Below, piece after piece: positions 6,778 through 15,602 of a DNA stretch of 37,743 nt. The notes under the pieces are model-generated. The model searched no databases. It was not told the DNA's origin and saw only the letters and a list, made by a program, of their open reading frames with translations. This DNA is from Vicinamibacteraceae bacterium (GTDB taxonomy: Bacteria > Planctomycetota > Phycisphaerae > Phycisphaerales > UBA5793): positions 1-37,743 of the forward strand of contig WYBR01000064.1 in the NCBI GenBank assembly GCA_011525805.1. The letters run 5' to 3'. Position 1 is the first letter of the stretch. Each line of letters starts with the position of its first letter. The position numbers and the translations under genes are program-made.

Positions 6778-9162
6778 ATGCAACTCGCAGTCCCATCCGC
6801 GCCCCGCCGGCGCCGCCGCCGCGCCGCCACGCTGACCCTCACGGCGGTGCTGTCCTCCTCGATCACCTCCGCCTCGCCAGCGCAGCGCGACGAGCGGCCC
6901 ATTGCCGACCAACCCTTCCACGGCATGCTCGTTCGCGACCACGCCGAGACGGGCGGCTTGCTCGTCGGTTGGATCCTCCCCGGCCCGCTCAACGGCACCG
7001 GTTTCGCCTCCGACATCGTCAACCGCGGCGACCTCATCCTCGCCGTTAACGGCCAGCGCCTCAACCGCGAGGGGTTCAATGCATTCCTTCGCAGCGCCCG
7101 GCCCGGCGAGACGATCACCCTCACCGCGCGGCACACCGGCGGCGACGCCGGCGGAGCCATCCCCAGCGCCGGCGGCGGCACGGACGAGCGCGAGCATCGG
7201 ATCACCCTCGCCTCGCGCGAGCAGTGGTCCGGGCCGATCGCCCACTTGCAGGCCGATGATCCTCCCTTCGACGCCGATGCGACGCTCGGCATGAGCGTTG
7301 CGCCGACCACACTGGAGGAGTTCATCCGCGGACACGTCGAGCGGTTCGACCTTGCCGCCCCGATCGACAAACTGCTAGCCTACTTCAAGACGACGGTGGA
7401 GGAGAACAGCGGCGCCAACATGCTGTCGCGCGTCCGCACGGGCTTCCATCGGCCGACGCGGCTGGTTGAGTTGCAGGGCCTGGTGACGGGCGGCCTGGGG
7501 GAAGCGCCGCGCGATCCCCGCCGGATCTTCCTCGAGGCGGCTGCCAATCTCGATGGTGCAGCGCCCGCGTTCCCGGAGCCGCTTGGCCTGACCGATCCGC
7601 GGCGGACTGTCGAGTCCGTCGCAGCCGCGTTGCGCCGGTCGCAGGCGCATCTCGATGCGGCGTTTGCCGGCATCGACCCCGAACTCCGCGCCTCGCTGCC
7701 CGCCACGCTCATCGACATCACCGAGACCGTCGCGCAGAGCATCTACATCCACGGCCACCCGGAGGCGAAGCGCCTCATCGACGGCTTGCGCGCCAGCCGC
7801 GATGTCGATTTCGACGCGCTCCTCGCGGCGGGCGCGGCGCTGAGCGGCTTCTTGAACGGCGACGCCGCAGACCCCGCTGACGCTCCGGCCATCACCGTGC
7901 CCGTGCCCCTGCTGCAACTCGTGACCGGCGACATCCTCGCATTCGAGTCCATCGGCGATGAGTGGATCGTCTACGGCGGGAGCGGCCCGAACACCTACGA
8001 CATGTCGCGCCTTGCCGCCGTCATCGACGCCGGCGGCGATGATGAGTACCGCTACGGCCCGGTCGACGGCGCAGCGCCCGCCGACTGGCCGAGCGCGCAA
8101 CTCATCGTCGATCTCGCGGGCAATGACCGCTACATCGGCGGCGCGCGCGGCCCGGCCGGGGCGATCATGGGCGTGAGCCTGATCGTCGATCACGCCGGCA
8201 ATGATCGCTACGAAGGGCGGTCGCGCGCCTGCGGCGTCGGCGTCATGGGGGTGGGCGTCATACTCGATCGCGGCGGCGCCGACGTCTACTCCGGCACGCT
8301 CTGGTCGATCGGCGCCGCGTTCTACGGTCTCGGCGCGATCATCGACGGCGGCGCAGACGGCGACGCGTATCTTGCCGAGATGATGAGCCAGGGCATCGGC
8401 GGGCCGCGCGGCTTGGGCGTCATCATCGACGAAGCCGGCCGCGACCTCTATCGCGTCAACGGGCCGACGCCCTCCGTCTACGGCACCCCCGCCGTCTACG
8501 CCGGCTTCAGCCAGGGCGTGGGCTTCGGCGTGCGCCTCTACGACACCGGCGGCATCGGTGCGATCGCCGACCTCGCCGGCGATGATCGCTACGAAGGTGG
8601 CGAGTTCTGCCAGGGCGGCGCCTACTTCTGGGGACTCGGCATCCTCCACGACCGCGCGGGAAACGACCTCTACTACGGCAACCGCTACGGGCAGGCGTGG
8701 GCGGCGCACCAGGCGCTGGGCATCCTCGTCGATGACGCCGGCGATGACACTTACTGGTCGATGACCGCCGCGAGCCAGAGCGGCTCGTGGGACATCTGCG
8801 CCACGCTCCTGCTCGACCGCGCCGGCAACGACTCCTACCACGCCGACGGCCTGGCGCAGGGTGGCGCTTCGCAGCAGGCGATCGCCTGGTTCATTGACCT
8901 CGAAGGGATCGACCGCTACATCGCGCCCGCCGGCGCCACGCGGGGCCAGTCCGGCGGCAACGAGTATCACTTCGACGAGAGCGGCTGCTGGAGTTGGTCC
9001 GTCTTCCTCGACGCCGGCGGGTCAGAAGACTTTTACGCGACGGGGCGGGTGAACGGGGCGGTGCTCTCAACGGGCCAACCAGACACGAGCGCCCCGCACA
9101 ACAGCCCCTTGCATGGGCTGTTCATCGACACGCTGGGGTTGACGCCGCTTTTGCCTCGATAG
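6778..9162 (+). CDS. Secreted PDZ protein with Gly/Asp-rich repeat domain
   Basis: This 794-residue protein starts with an Arg-rich signal-like sequence (run of six Arg, then a hydrophobic stretch to about residue 33). Residues about 45-125 form a PDZ-like domain (GGLLVGWILPGPL, VNRGDLILAVNGQRL). A helical middle follows to about residue 380. Then come about twelve imperfect repeats around D-x-A-G-N/D-D-x-Y, for example IVDLAGNDRYIGG, IVDHAGNDRYEGR, ADLAGDDRYEGG and ILHDRAGNDLYYGN, spaced about 25-40 residues and separated by Gly/Ala/Gln-rich strands such as FCQGGAYFWGLG. This looks like a beta-helix or beta-roll with regularly placed acidic residues, possibly calcium-binding. No protease triad is seen. 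ATG 6778 was chosen over GTG 6769 because the latter overlaps the Shine-Dalgarno. Confidence 0.85.
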   Translation: MQLAVPSAPRRRRRRAATLTLTAVLSSSITSASPAQRDERPIADQPFHGMLVRDHAETGGLLVGWILPGPLNGTGFASDIVNRGDLILAVNGQRLNREGFNAFLRSARPGETITLTARHTGGDAGGAIPSAGGGTDEREHRITLASREQWSGPIAHLQADDPPFDADATLGMSVAPTTLEEFIRGHVERFDLAAPIDKLLAYFKTTVEENSGANMLSRVRTGFHRPTRLVELQGLVTGGLGEAPRDPRRIFLEAAANLDGAAPAFPEPLGLTDPRRTVESVAAALRRSQAHLDAAFAGIDPELRASLPATLIDITETVAQSIYIHGHPEAKRLIDGLRASRDVDFDALLAAGAALSGFLNGDAADPADAPAITVPVPLLQLVTGDILAFESIGDEWIVYGGSGPNTYDMSRLAAVIDAGGDDEYRYGPVDGAAPADWPSAQLIVDLAGNDRYIGGARGPAGAIMGVSLIVDHAGNDRYEGRSRACGVGVMGVGVILDRGGADVYSGTLWSIGAAFYGLGAIIDGGADGDAYLAEMMSQGIGGPRGLGVIIDEAGRDLYRVNGPTPSVYGTPAVYAGFSQGVGFGVRLYDTGGIGAIADLAGDDRYEGGEFCQGGAYFWGLGILHDRAGNDLYYGNRYGQAWAAHQALGILVDDAGDDTYWSMTAASQSGSWDICATLLLDRAGNDSYHADGLAQGGASQQAIAWFIDLEGIDRYIAPAGATRGQSGGNEYHFDESGCWSWSVFLDAGGSEDFYATGRVNGAVLSTGQPDTSAPHNSPLHGLFIDTLGLTPLLPR

Positions 9163-9272
9163 GTCGCAAGCCAGCCCGAAGCATCGGCGACGACTTCACG
9201 AACACGAAGCCCCGGCGAGGATTGGCGGCGCTGACCGCGGCAGACGCCCGATCCGCCGGGCCGGCAGAGGTG
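9163..9272. other. Convergent intergenic gap
   Basis: This 110-bp gap lies between the convergent PDZ and ligase genes. It contains a wordy CTTCACGAACACGAAG stretch near 9194, resembling the repeat style seen elsewhere in the window, and partly complementary GC-rich words, but no clean terminator hairpin with a T tract. Confidence 0.4.
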
Positions 9273-10565
9273 TCAGGTTTCGAGGCGAACCCAGCGCCGG
9301 GCCTTGAGATCGAAGCGCGGCAGTTCACCCGGCGCGGCCGCACGCACGGGAATCCGCAGATTCCAGGCGTCGCGAAGTGCGCGCTCGACGCGCGCGCACA
9401 GCGCTGCGGCGTCGCCTGCGTCCGCCGCAGGCTCGACGACCACCTGGAGTTCGACCATCCCGCCGCGCTCGCCGATCTCCGCGCGGTACTCCGCCACCTC
9501 GGCGAATCGACCCATGACGGCGTCGAGCGCGCCGGGATAGAGGTTGGTGCCGCGCACCACGATCATGTCGTCGTTGCGCCCGAGAATGCCGCCGGGAAAG
9601 CGCATCGTCACGCGGCCGCACTCGCACGGGCCGGTCTCAGCGCGGACGAGGTCACCCGTGCGGTAGCGCAGTACAGGCGACCCGGCGCGTCCGAGGGTGG
9701 TGATGACGAGTTCGCCCTCGGCATCGCCGGGGCGGCCCAGGCCGCTCTCCGGATCCACGATTTCGCAGAGGTACATCGCCTCATTGACGTGAAGCACGCC
9801 GGGACGGCGCGGGCACTCGTACGTCACCGGGCCGACCTCCGTCATGCCGTGGTGGTCGAAGAGGCGCGCGCCGGACCAGAGTCGCTCGATGCGGGCGCGG
9901 ACGGCGGGGATGCTCGCGCCGGGCTCGCCGCCGACGATGATGCGCTGGAGAGGTGCGGCGGCGAGGTCGAAGCCCTCCTGCCGTGCCGTCTCGCCGAGGC
10001 GGATGGCGTAGGTCGGCGTGCAGCAGAGGAGAGTCGCGCCGTTTGCGAAGATCGCCGCGAGGCGCGTGGTCGTGTTCATCGCCCCCCCGGGGATGCAGCG
10101 GCAGCCCAGTCGCAGCGCCGCGTCCCACGCCATCCAGAAGCCGATGAAGGGGCCGAACGAGAAGGCGAAGAAAGCGCGATCATCGCGCGTCACGCCCGCG
10201 GCGTCAAAAACCGCCTGCCACCCGTCGAGCAGCCACTGCCAGTCCTCCGGCGTGTCGAGCCAGCGCAGCGGCCGCCCGGTCGTCGAACTTGTCTGGTGCA
10301 GGCGGGTGAAGCGCTCGGTCGGATAGGTGAGGTTCGTTCCGTAGGGCGGGTGCTGCTCCTGGTCGGCGGAGAGTTCCGCCTTGGTGAGCAGAGGCATGCG
10401 CTCGAAGAAAGCGCCGAGCGACTCGACGCCTCCATCGATGCCCGCGGCGCGCAGCCGCGCCGACCAGAAGGGATTGTCGCGCTGGATCGCCTCGATCACC
10501 GACCGCAGCCGGCCCAACTGGTGGGCTTCGATCCCGGCGCGAGCAGTGAAGCGAGGTTCCGTCAT
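9273..10565 (-). CDS. Phenylacetate-CoA ligase-like (PaaK-type) AMP-forming ligase
   Basis: This 430-residue protein has the usual PaaK length. Adenylation motifs appear in order: QTSSTTGRPL near residue 93 (the phosphate-binding Ser/Thr/Gly loop, with SSTTG in place of the common SSGTTG), IIVGGEPG, DHHGMTEVGP (the Y/H-G-x-T-E motif), and RYRTGDLVRAETGPCECGR followed by GRNDDMIVVRGTNLYP, the signature hinge of PaaK enzymes. The family activates an aryl or acyl acid as an adenylate and transfers it to CoA in the cytoplasm. The acid used here is unknown. It is the last gene of the long minus-strand block, 7 bp after an EamA-like gene, with a thioesterase two genes upstream, which fits acyl-CoA metabolism. 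ATG at 10565. Confidence 0.88.
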   Translation of the reverse strand: MTEPRFTARAGIEAHQLGRLRSVIEAIQRDNPFWSARLRAAGIDGGVESLGAFFERMPLLTKAELSADQEQHPPYGTNLTYPTERFTRLHQTSSTTGRPLRWLDTPEDWQWLLDGWQAVFDAAGVTRDDRAFFAFSFGPFIGFWMAWDAALRLGCRCIPGGAMNTTTRLAAIFANGATLLCCTPTYAIRLGETARQEGFDLAAAPLQRIIVGGEPGASIPAVRARIERLWSGARLFDHHGMTEVGPVTYECPRRPGVLHVNEAMYLCEIVDPESGLGRPGDAEGELVITTLGRAGSPVLRYRTGDLVRAETGPCECGRVTMRFPGGILGRNDDMIVVRGTNLYPGALDAVMGRFAEVAEYRAEIGERGGMVELQVVVEPAADAGDAAALCARVERALRDAWNLRIPVRAAAPGELPRFDLKARRWVRLET

Positions 10566-10572
10566 GGTCGAT

Positions 10573-11124
10573 TCAGTGGTCGCTGCGCGGCGCTTCGGTG
10601 GAAGTGACGGGCCGGGCCGGCGCCGACCCCGGCGCGGGTTTGTAGAGCGTAACGAGCATCCCACCGCAGGCCGCGAGCACGATTCCCAACACGAAGGGCC
10701 AGCGGACTGCCGACCACCCACCTGCCGGCGGATGCATCGCCAGCGTGACGAGCGCGTTGACGATCGGCGCCCCGGCGAAGATGATCGACATGACCACCGC
10801 CGGGTGCCCCTTGGCGCCGAAGGCCAGCAGGACGCAGAAGGCGCCGACCGCGCCAACGGCGCCCGCCAGCAGCGACCAGGCGATTCCCTTGACCGGCATG
10901 GACCACGTCGCGCCCGACGCCAGCAGCAGCGCCGCGGGCGAGAGCACCGCGATGAGCACATACGCGATGCCGACCCAGAGGAACGCCTTGTACCGGCCGT
11001 TTACCGCGTCCGCCATGTTCACCTGGCCCGTGTGCAGGAAGATGCCGTACACCCCCCAGCACGCGACGGTCATCAGGGCGAAGGTGATCCAAAGCGATCC
11101 GGTCGCAGGAGAGGACTCGGGCAT
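10573..11124 (-). CDS. Small EamA/DMT-like membrane protein
   Basis: This 183-residue protein has about five hydrophobic helices: residues 12-30, 47-68, 78-105, 109-130 and 142-160. The pattern TVACWGVYGIFLHTG followed by AGAVGAVGAFCVLLAFGAKG resembles one EamA half-unit of drug/metabolite transporters, which are normally about 300 residues with two such halves. It may act as a homodimer or not be a transporter at all. The polar C-terminal tail (about residues 165-183) has no motif. It is packed between the thioesterase (12 bp) and CoA ligase (7 bp) genes, so it is probably cotranscribed with them; a link with export or import of their substrate is inference. Confidence 0.65.
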   Translation of the reverse strand: MPESSPATGSLWITFALMTVACWGVYGIFLHTGQVNMADAVNGRYKAFLWVGIAYVLIAVLSPAALLLASGATWSMPVKGIAWSLLAGAVGAVGAFCVLLAFGAKGHPAVVMSIIFAGAPIVNALVTLAMHPPAGGWSAVRWPFVLGIVLAACGGMLVTLYKPAPGSAPARPVTSTEAPRSDH

Positions 11125-11136
11125 GGGCGGTGATCC

Positions 11137-11604
11137 TCACGGGTCGGCGTTGAGCAGGTCGGGCGGCGCCGCTTCGATCAGGCGCATGAAAGACTCTGGC
11201 ATCGGCGCGGCGCGCAGCCGGCCGTCGGGGCCGTGGTTGGTCGCAAACAGCGCCGTCACGGCCCCGCGCGCCACCACGGGCGAGGAGGCGGTCGATCCGC
11301 CCTCGTCCACCTTGCGGAAGTTGAACCGGTAGGTGATGGCCTTGTCCGTCTTGCGCTCCACGAGCAACTGGACTTCCATCTCGTCCTGGAAGCGGAAGGG
11401 GGCGAAGTAGCGGCAGGACACCTCGACGCGCGGCCAGCCCGTCATCTTGTCGCCCACCTGCACGTGAACCGTCTCACCGATCGACCGGATGAAGGCGTGC
11501 TCGACCGCCTCCATGATGCGGAAGTAGTTGGCGAAGTGCATGATGCCGGCGGCGTCGGTGTCGGCGAACTCGACGAGGCGGCGTGCTCGAAACTCACAGG
11601 GCAT
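11137..11604 (-). CDS. 4HBT hot-dog acyl-CoA thioesterase
   Basis: This 155-residue protein has the YbgC/FadM type layout. The segment FADTDAAGIMHFANYFRIME contains the family active-site Asp at about residue 17 in the T-D-x-x-G context, followed by the long hot-dog helix (AVEHAFIRSIG). Later strands include WPRVEVSCRYFAPFRFQDEM and ITYRFNFRKV. Members hydrolyse acyl- or aryl-CoA thioesters in the cytoplasm. A longer frame to 11676 would overlap the glycosyltransferase gene, and family proteins start near MPCEFRARRLV, so ATG 11604 is preferred although its ribosome site is weak. It lies 14 bp after the glycosyltransferase gene and shares its transcript with a PaaK-like ligase. Confidence 0.85.
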   Translation of the reverse strand: MPCEFRARRLVEFADTDAAGIMHFANYFRIMEAVEHAFIRSIGETVHVQVGDKMTGWPRVEVSCRYFAPFRFQDEMEVQLLVERKTDKAITYRFNFRKVDEGGSTASSPVVARGAVTALFATNHGPDGRLRAAPMPESFMRLIEAAPPDLLNADP

Positions 11605-11618
11605 GTGGCGATCTCGAA

Positions 11619-12947
11619 TCAGACGGGAAGGGGACGCGCCGATGGCTCGCTTGCGCGGCTCGCCACCATCATACACACCTGCTCGACCTCCCGGGCCATG
11701 CGATCGACGCCGAAGTCCGCCAGGACACGCTCCCGGCCGGCCTCGCCGAGCGCCCGGGCGCGGGGGCGATCGCGCAGCAGGGAGGCGATCGCCTCGGCAA
11801 GCGAGGCGGGGTCGTCAGGCTCGCAGAGCACTCCTCCGCCCACCGCATCGAGCAGTTCGGGAAAGGCGCCGTGCCGCGGCTGCACGACCGGCACGCCGCA
11901 CGCCAGGGCTTCGAGGACGAAGAGGCCGAAGGACTCGCCATAGGTCGCCGGCACGGAGAAGACGTCGAGGCGTCGCAGCAGGTCGATCTTGGCGGCGCGA
12001 TCGACGTTGGGGTGGAACTCGACGCCGTCCAGCTCCCCCGCCTCGCGCAGCCGCGCCCGCAGGCTCTCAACGAACCGCTCGTCGCCGCGGAGCATGACCC
12101 CCGCCGCGCGGAGCCTCAAGCCTGCGAACTCCGCCCGCTTTCGGAGCAGGATGAAGGCCTCGACGAGCGTCGCCAGCCCCTTGTCGCGGCAGAGGCGAGC
12201 GAGGTACCCGATCGTCGGCGGCTCATCCTCCTGCCGGTCGAAACGCGGGGCGAAGTCAGCGAGGTCGATGCCGTTGAGCACCACATGGACGCGCTCTCGC
12301 GGCAGGTCGAGGCGATCGATCATCAGGTCGCCGCAATACCGGCTTACGGCAATGAAGCGATCGATCTCCCGCACGCGTTCGCGGAGAATGCCCCACGCCT
12401 CCTCGCGGTGCGCGGCGGGCAATGCATCGAGAAAAGGCGCTTCGCCCTGGAGGGTGCAGAGGATGGGACGGCGAAATCCGGCCGCGAGCGAGCCGACGAG
12501 ACCGCAGAGCATGGCGTTGGAGAGCAGAAAGCAATCCGGCGGCGGCGCCGCGCGCAGCGCCTCAACGAGGCGCCGCACTTCCTCCGCCTGCCGCCCTTCA
12601 AGGCCGCGCAGAGTGGAGATGGTCAGCTCGCCGAGTTCGGCGGCGCCCGTCATGTTGCTGCGCCGGGCGACCCAGCGGAGCAGCCCCGGGGCGTCGAGCG
12701 TCCGCCGCAGCCACGCCGGCAGCCAGTTCGCCAGGGCGGACTTGTGCTGAAGATACATGTTGATCCCGCCGAGGTGGACGGGGGCTTGCTCCTCCGGCTG
12801 GTGTTCCTCGAGCACGAAGGGCAGGTAGAGCGGCACGAGGCGCACCTCGTGCCCGAGGCGGCGCAGCGCGTGCCCGAGCGCGTTGTCGCGCAGGCACGAG
12901 CCGCAGTAGAAACTTCCGGTGCCGGGGATGAGTTGCACGATTCGCAT
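11619..12947 (-). CDS. Glycosyltransferase family 4-like (GT-B)
   Basis: This 442-residue protein has a GT-B layout. It opens MRIVQLIPGTGSFYCGSCLR, close to the usual first strand and Gly loop but with two Cys. The N-terminal Rossmann domain is about 1-210 (HALRRLGHEVRLVPLY, DRFIAVSRYCGDLM). A C-terminal glycosyl-transf-1 domain follows with NGIDLADF, GYLARLCRDKGLATLVEAF and GESFGLFVLEALACGVPVV, the last holding the E-x7-E-type donor site. It transfers an activated sugar to an unknown acceptor, probably at the cytoplasmic membrane face. It lies between a radical SAM gene (14 bp) and a thioesterase gene (14 bp); sugar metabolism is otherwise absent from the block, so its role there is unclear. 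Confidence 0.88.
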   Translation of the reverse strand: MRIVQLIPGTGSFYCGSCLRDNALGHALRRLGHEVRLVPLYLPFVLEEHQPEEQAPVHLGGINMYLQHKSALANWLPAWLRRTLDAPGLLRWVARRSNMTGAAELGELTISTLRGLEGRQAEEVRRLVEALRAAPPPDCFLLSNAMLCGLVGSLAAGFRRPILCTLQGEAPFLDALPAAHREEAWGILRERVREIDRFIAVSRYCGDLMIDRLDLPRERVHVVLNGIDLADFAPRFDRQEDEPPTIGYLARLCRDKGLATLVEAFILLRKRAEFAGLRLRAAGVMLRGDERFVESLRARLREAGELDGVEFHPNVDRAAKIDLLRRLDVFSVPATYGESFGLFVLEALACGVPVVQPRHGAFPELLDAVGGGVLCEPDDPASLAEAIASLLRDRPRARALGEAGRERVLADFGVDRMAREVEQVCMMVASRASEPSARPLPV

Positions 12948-12961
12948 CGCGACGGCGGTCC

Positions 12962-14305
12962 CTAGGCGATCCGCGTTTCCCGGTGCCGTTCCAGGAAGAA
13001 GTCGTGCAGCAGGCGGTCGATCTGGAGCAGTCCGGTGCGGGTGGTTTGCACGCCGCCGTTCACGACGCGGAGATATCCGCCTTCCGCGTGCCGATCGAGT
13101 TGCGGGGCGAATCGATCGATCACACTCACGCCGAACTTCTCGCGGAAGTACGAGTCGCGCACCGCGCCGAGTTTCAACTGGAGGATGAACTCTCGGATGA
13201 GGCGCTCCTCCGGCGTCGCGACCAGCGAGCGGTGGATCGGCAGTTCGCCGGCCTCGATGCGATCGACGTAGGGGTCGAAGTGATTCTCGTTCTGGAAGTG
13301 GACGCCGCCGAGGTGCGAGAAGGAAGACACGCCCAGGCCGAGCATGTCCGCACCCGTCCAGAGCGCATCGCGGTAGAGGAACTTCACGCTCGGGTCGCGC
13401 ACCGCCGTGTACGCGCTGCCGATGAGGTATCCGGCCTCTTCAAGGCGCGCGAAGGCCTCGTCAAGCCAGCGCCGCTTGGTCCGCCAGTCCGCCACCGGCA
13501 CGGCGTCGGGCCCGCCCTCCCTCATGCGCCGATAGTTCGTCGTGTTATAGGGGATCTCCATCTGGTAGATCGTGACGCTCTCGGGCTTGCGCTGGATCGT
13601 CTTCTCGATGCACGACTCCCAGTTCGCCTGTGTCTCGCCGATCATCCCGGCGATGAGGTCAATGTTGATCTGCTCAAACCCGACCTCGCGGGCGTAGTTG
13701 TACGCGCGGTCGATTTCGACGGCCCGGTGCGCGCGGTTGTTGATCTCGAGAATCGTCGGGTCGAAGTTCTCAACGCCCAGGCTCAGGCGCGTCACGCCGA
13801 GTTCTCGCAGGATCTTGATCTTGCTCTCCTGCAGCGTTCCCGGCTCGCACTCGAAGGCGATCTCTTCGGCGCCCTCCCAGGAAATGTGGCGCTGCAATCC
13901 CTTGAAGAGATACTCCAACTGCGGCGCCGAGAGGTACGAGGGTGTCCCCCCGCCGAAGTAGACGAAGCGCGGCGCGCGGCCCGCAAGATGTGAGCGCGCC
14001 GCGTACGCCCCCGCCTCGGCGATGACCGCGTCGAGATACCGATGAATCGCCCGCGCGTTCTTGTCCGTGTAGACCTTGTAGTAGCAGAAATCGCAGCGCT
14101 TGCGGCAGAAGGGGATGTGAATGTACAGTCCGAGCGGCACGCCGGGAGTGGGCGCCTCGTCGAGGCGTCGGTGGACCTCGGCGTTGTGCTCCGGCGTCCA
14201 GAAGGAGAAGGGCGGATAGTTGGCGACGAAGTAACTGCCCGCCGCGCTCGCTTCGTCGGGCGCGTCTTTCAGAATCGGGAGTTTGTGCGAACCGGATTCC
14301 GTCAT
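12962..14305 (-). CDS. HemN/HemW-like radical SAM protein
   Basis: This 447-residue protein carries the radical SAM cluster motif C-x3-C-x2-C as YIHIPFCRKRCDFCYYK (Cys about 67, 71, 74). FVYFGGGTPSYLS (SAM-contacting GGGTP) and LGVTRLSLGVENFD, QINIDLIAGMIGE and GLGVSSFSHLGG follow, as in the coproporphyrinogen oxidase-like group. The C-terminal part (about 360-447) looks like the HemN C-terminal domain. This group includes HemN (dehydrogenase), HemW (heme chaperone) and HutW/ChuW-type heme-degrading enzymes, which sequence alone does not separate. The gene begins 1 bp after the propeller lipoprotein stop, so it is tightly coupled. A link to heme uptake by the upstream TonB system is a possibility only. 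Confidence 0.88.
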   Translation of the reverse strand: MTESGSHKLPILKDAPDEASAAGSYFVANYPPFSFWTPEHNAEVHRRLDEAPTPGVPLGLYIHIPFCRKRCDFCYYKVYTDKNARAIHRYLDAVIAEAGAYAARSHLAGRAPRFVYFGGGTPSYLSAPQLEYLFKGLQRHISWEGAEEIAFECEPGTLQESKIKILRELGVTRLSLGVENFDPTILEINNRAHRAVEIDRAYNYAREVGFEQINIDLIAGMIGETQANWESCIEKTIQRKPESVTIYQMEIPYNTTNYRRMREGGPDAVPVADWRTKRRWLDEAFARLEEAGYLIGSAYTAVRDPSVKFLYRDALWTGADMLGLGVSSFSHLGGVHFQNENHFDPYVDRIEAGELPIHRSLVATPEERLIREFILQLKLGAVRDSYFREKFGVSVIDRFAPQLDRHAEGGYLRVVNGGVQTTRTGLLQIDRLLHDFFLERHRETRIA

Positions 14306-14306
14306 T

Positions 14307-15527
14307 TCATGGTCCCGTCTCGAGGCGCTGGGGTCCGAACGCGTAGAGCCGCCCGTCGTTGCAGCCGATGAGCACCATCCCATCCACCACGGCCGGAGAG
14401 GAAACGATCGACTTGCCCAGGTCATACGACCAGAGGGCGCTTCCCGTTGCAGCGTCCAGCACGTAGAGCAGCCCGTCGCCCGAGCCGACGACGACCTTGC
14501 CGTCGCACAGCACCGGCGAGGAATCCACCTGCCGTCGCGTGGAAAAGGTCCAGACCGGCTCGCCCGTGGCGCGGTCGACGCAGTGGACCTGCCGATCGCG
14601 CCCGCCGAACCACACGCGGTCGGCGGAGATCGCGGGTGCAGAGAAGAAGGCCTGGCGCTCATTGGCGTAGGACCATCGCTTCTCGCCGCTTTCGAGGTCG
14701 CGGCACTCAAAGGCGTTGCCGTAGTGGCCGAAGTACGCCGCACCCCCGGCAAGGCCCACGGAGCCGGCAACGAAGCACTCCGGCCCGAGTTCGATCTTCC
14801 GAATCGCCTGGCCGCTCGCGGCGTCGACGACGTGCACGTACGAGTCGCATCCGCCGAAGACGATGCGGCCGCCGTCCACTGCCGGCGTGCCGTTGACGTA
14901 GTTGCCGGTCTCGTACTTCCACACCGGTTTGCCGCGAGCGGCGTCGAGGCAGTAGAGAAAGTTGTCGTAGGAGCCGAAGACGAGGCGCCGCTCGCCGCCG
15001 GGCGTCTCAAACCAGTTCGCCCCGCTGAGCACCTTCTCGTCCGTCTCAAATCGCCACTTTTCGGCCCCGGTCGCGGCGTCAACTGCGTAAAAGCGGTAGT
15101 CTGACGAACCGACGTACACCATTCCCTCGAGCACCATCGGCGGCGCTTCGATGGCATCCTCCGTCTCAAACTTCCACGCGAGCGAGCCGTCGGAGAGGTG
15201 AACGGCGTAGAGGAAGCCATCGTCGGAGCCGATGAACGCGAGTCCGCCGGCGACGACCGGCGACGAGACGATGGCGGCAGTGGCCTCGAAGGACCAGCGC
15301 AGTTCGAGCGGCGCGGCCAGCGAGCCGGCGGCCACGCCCGTCTGGCCGCGGTCGCCGCGGAACATGGGCCAGGCCCGCGCGGGGGCGGCGGGCCCCGCAG
15401 CGCTGGAGGGCGAAGCCGGTTCGGCCGCCTCCTTCGGCGGCGCCGCGTCGTCCGCCTGGTCGCACCCGGCCCACGCGGCCAGGACCGTCGCCACGGCGAG
15501 AAGGGGCCCACACGACTTTCGTTCCAT
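14307..15527 (-). CDS. PQQ-like beta-propeller lipoprotein
   Basis: This protein is about 406 residues from ATG 15527. The N-terminus MERKSCGPLLAVATVLAAWAG then Cys looks like a lipoprotein signal with Cys at about residue 22. A longer frame to 15584 has no ribosome site. After an Ala/Pro linker, WPMFRGDRGQTG begins a PQQ-like propeller with repeated blades of the form V-x-x-G-x-x-Y/F-I/V-G-x-x-D-x-x-Y-A-x-D-x-x-T/S-G-x-x-x-W (e.g. LAFIGSDDGFLYAVHLSDGS, VYVGSSDYRFYAVDAATGAE). About seven or eight blades are visible. It is probably anchored in the periplasm or on the outer membrane, like BamB-type scaffolds; no vicinal Cys or heme motif supports a quinoprotein enzyme. It overlaps nothing but is 1 bp from the radical SAM gene. 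Confidence 0.85.
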   Translation of the reverse strand: MERKSCGPLLAVATVLAAWAGCDQADDAAPPKEAAEPASPSSAAGPAAPARAWPMFRGDRGQTGVAAGSLAAPLELRWSFEATAAIVSSPVVAGGLAFIGSDDGFLYAVHLSDGSLAWKFETEDAIEAPPMVLEGMVYVGSSDYRFYAVDAATGAEKWRFETDEKVLSGANWFETPGGERRLVFGSYDNFLYCLDAARGKPVWKYETGNYVNGTPAVDGGRIVFGGCDSYVHVVDAASGQAIRKIELGPECFVAGSVGLAGGAAYFGHYGNAFECRDLESGEKRWSYANERQAFFSAPAISADRVWFGGRDRQVHCVDRATGEPVWTFSTRRQVDSSPVLCDGKVVVGSGDGLLYVLDAATGSALWSYDLGKSIVSSPAVVDGMVLIGCNDGRLYAFGPQRLETGP

Positions 15528-15602
15528 CGGAAGCATCGAACCAACTGTAGGGACGCTTTGGAGCATCGAACCGGACAAAACCACCCGCGGCGACTGGTGG
15601 GA

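Noticed and set aside
7375-8970. Minus-strand open frame of 531 codons
   Set aside because: It is antisense to the PDZ repeat protein, whose signal peptide, PDZ motif and repeats are convincing.
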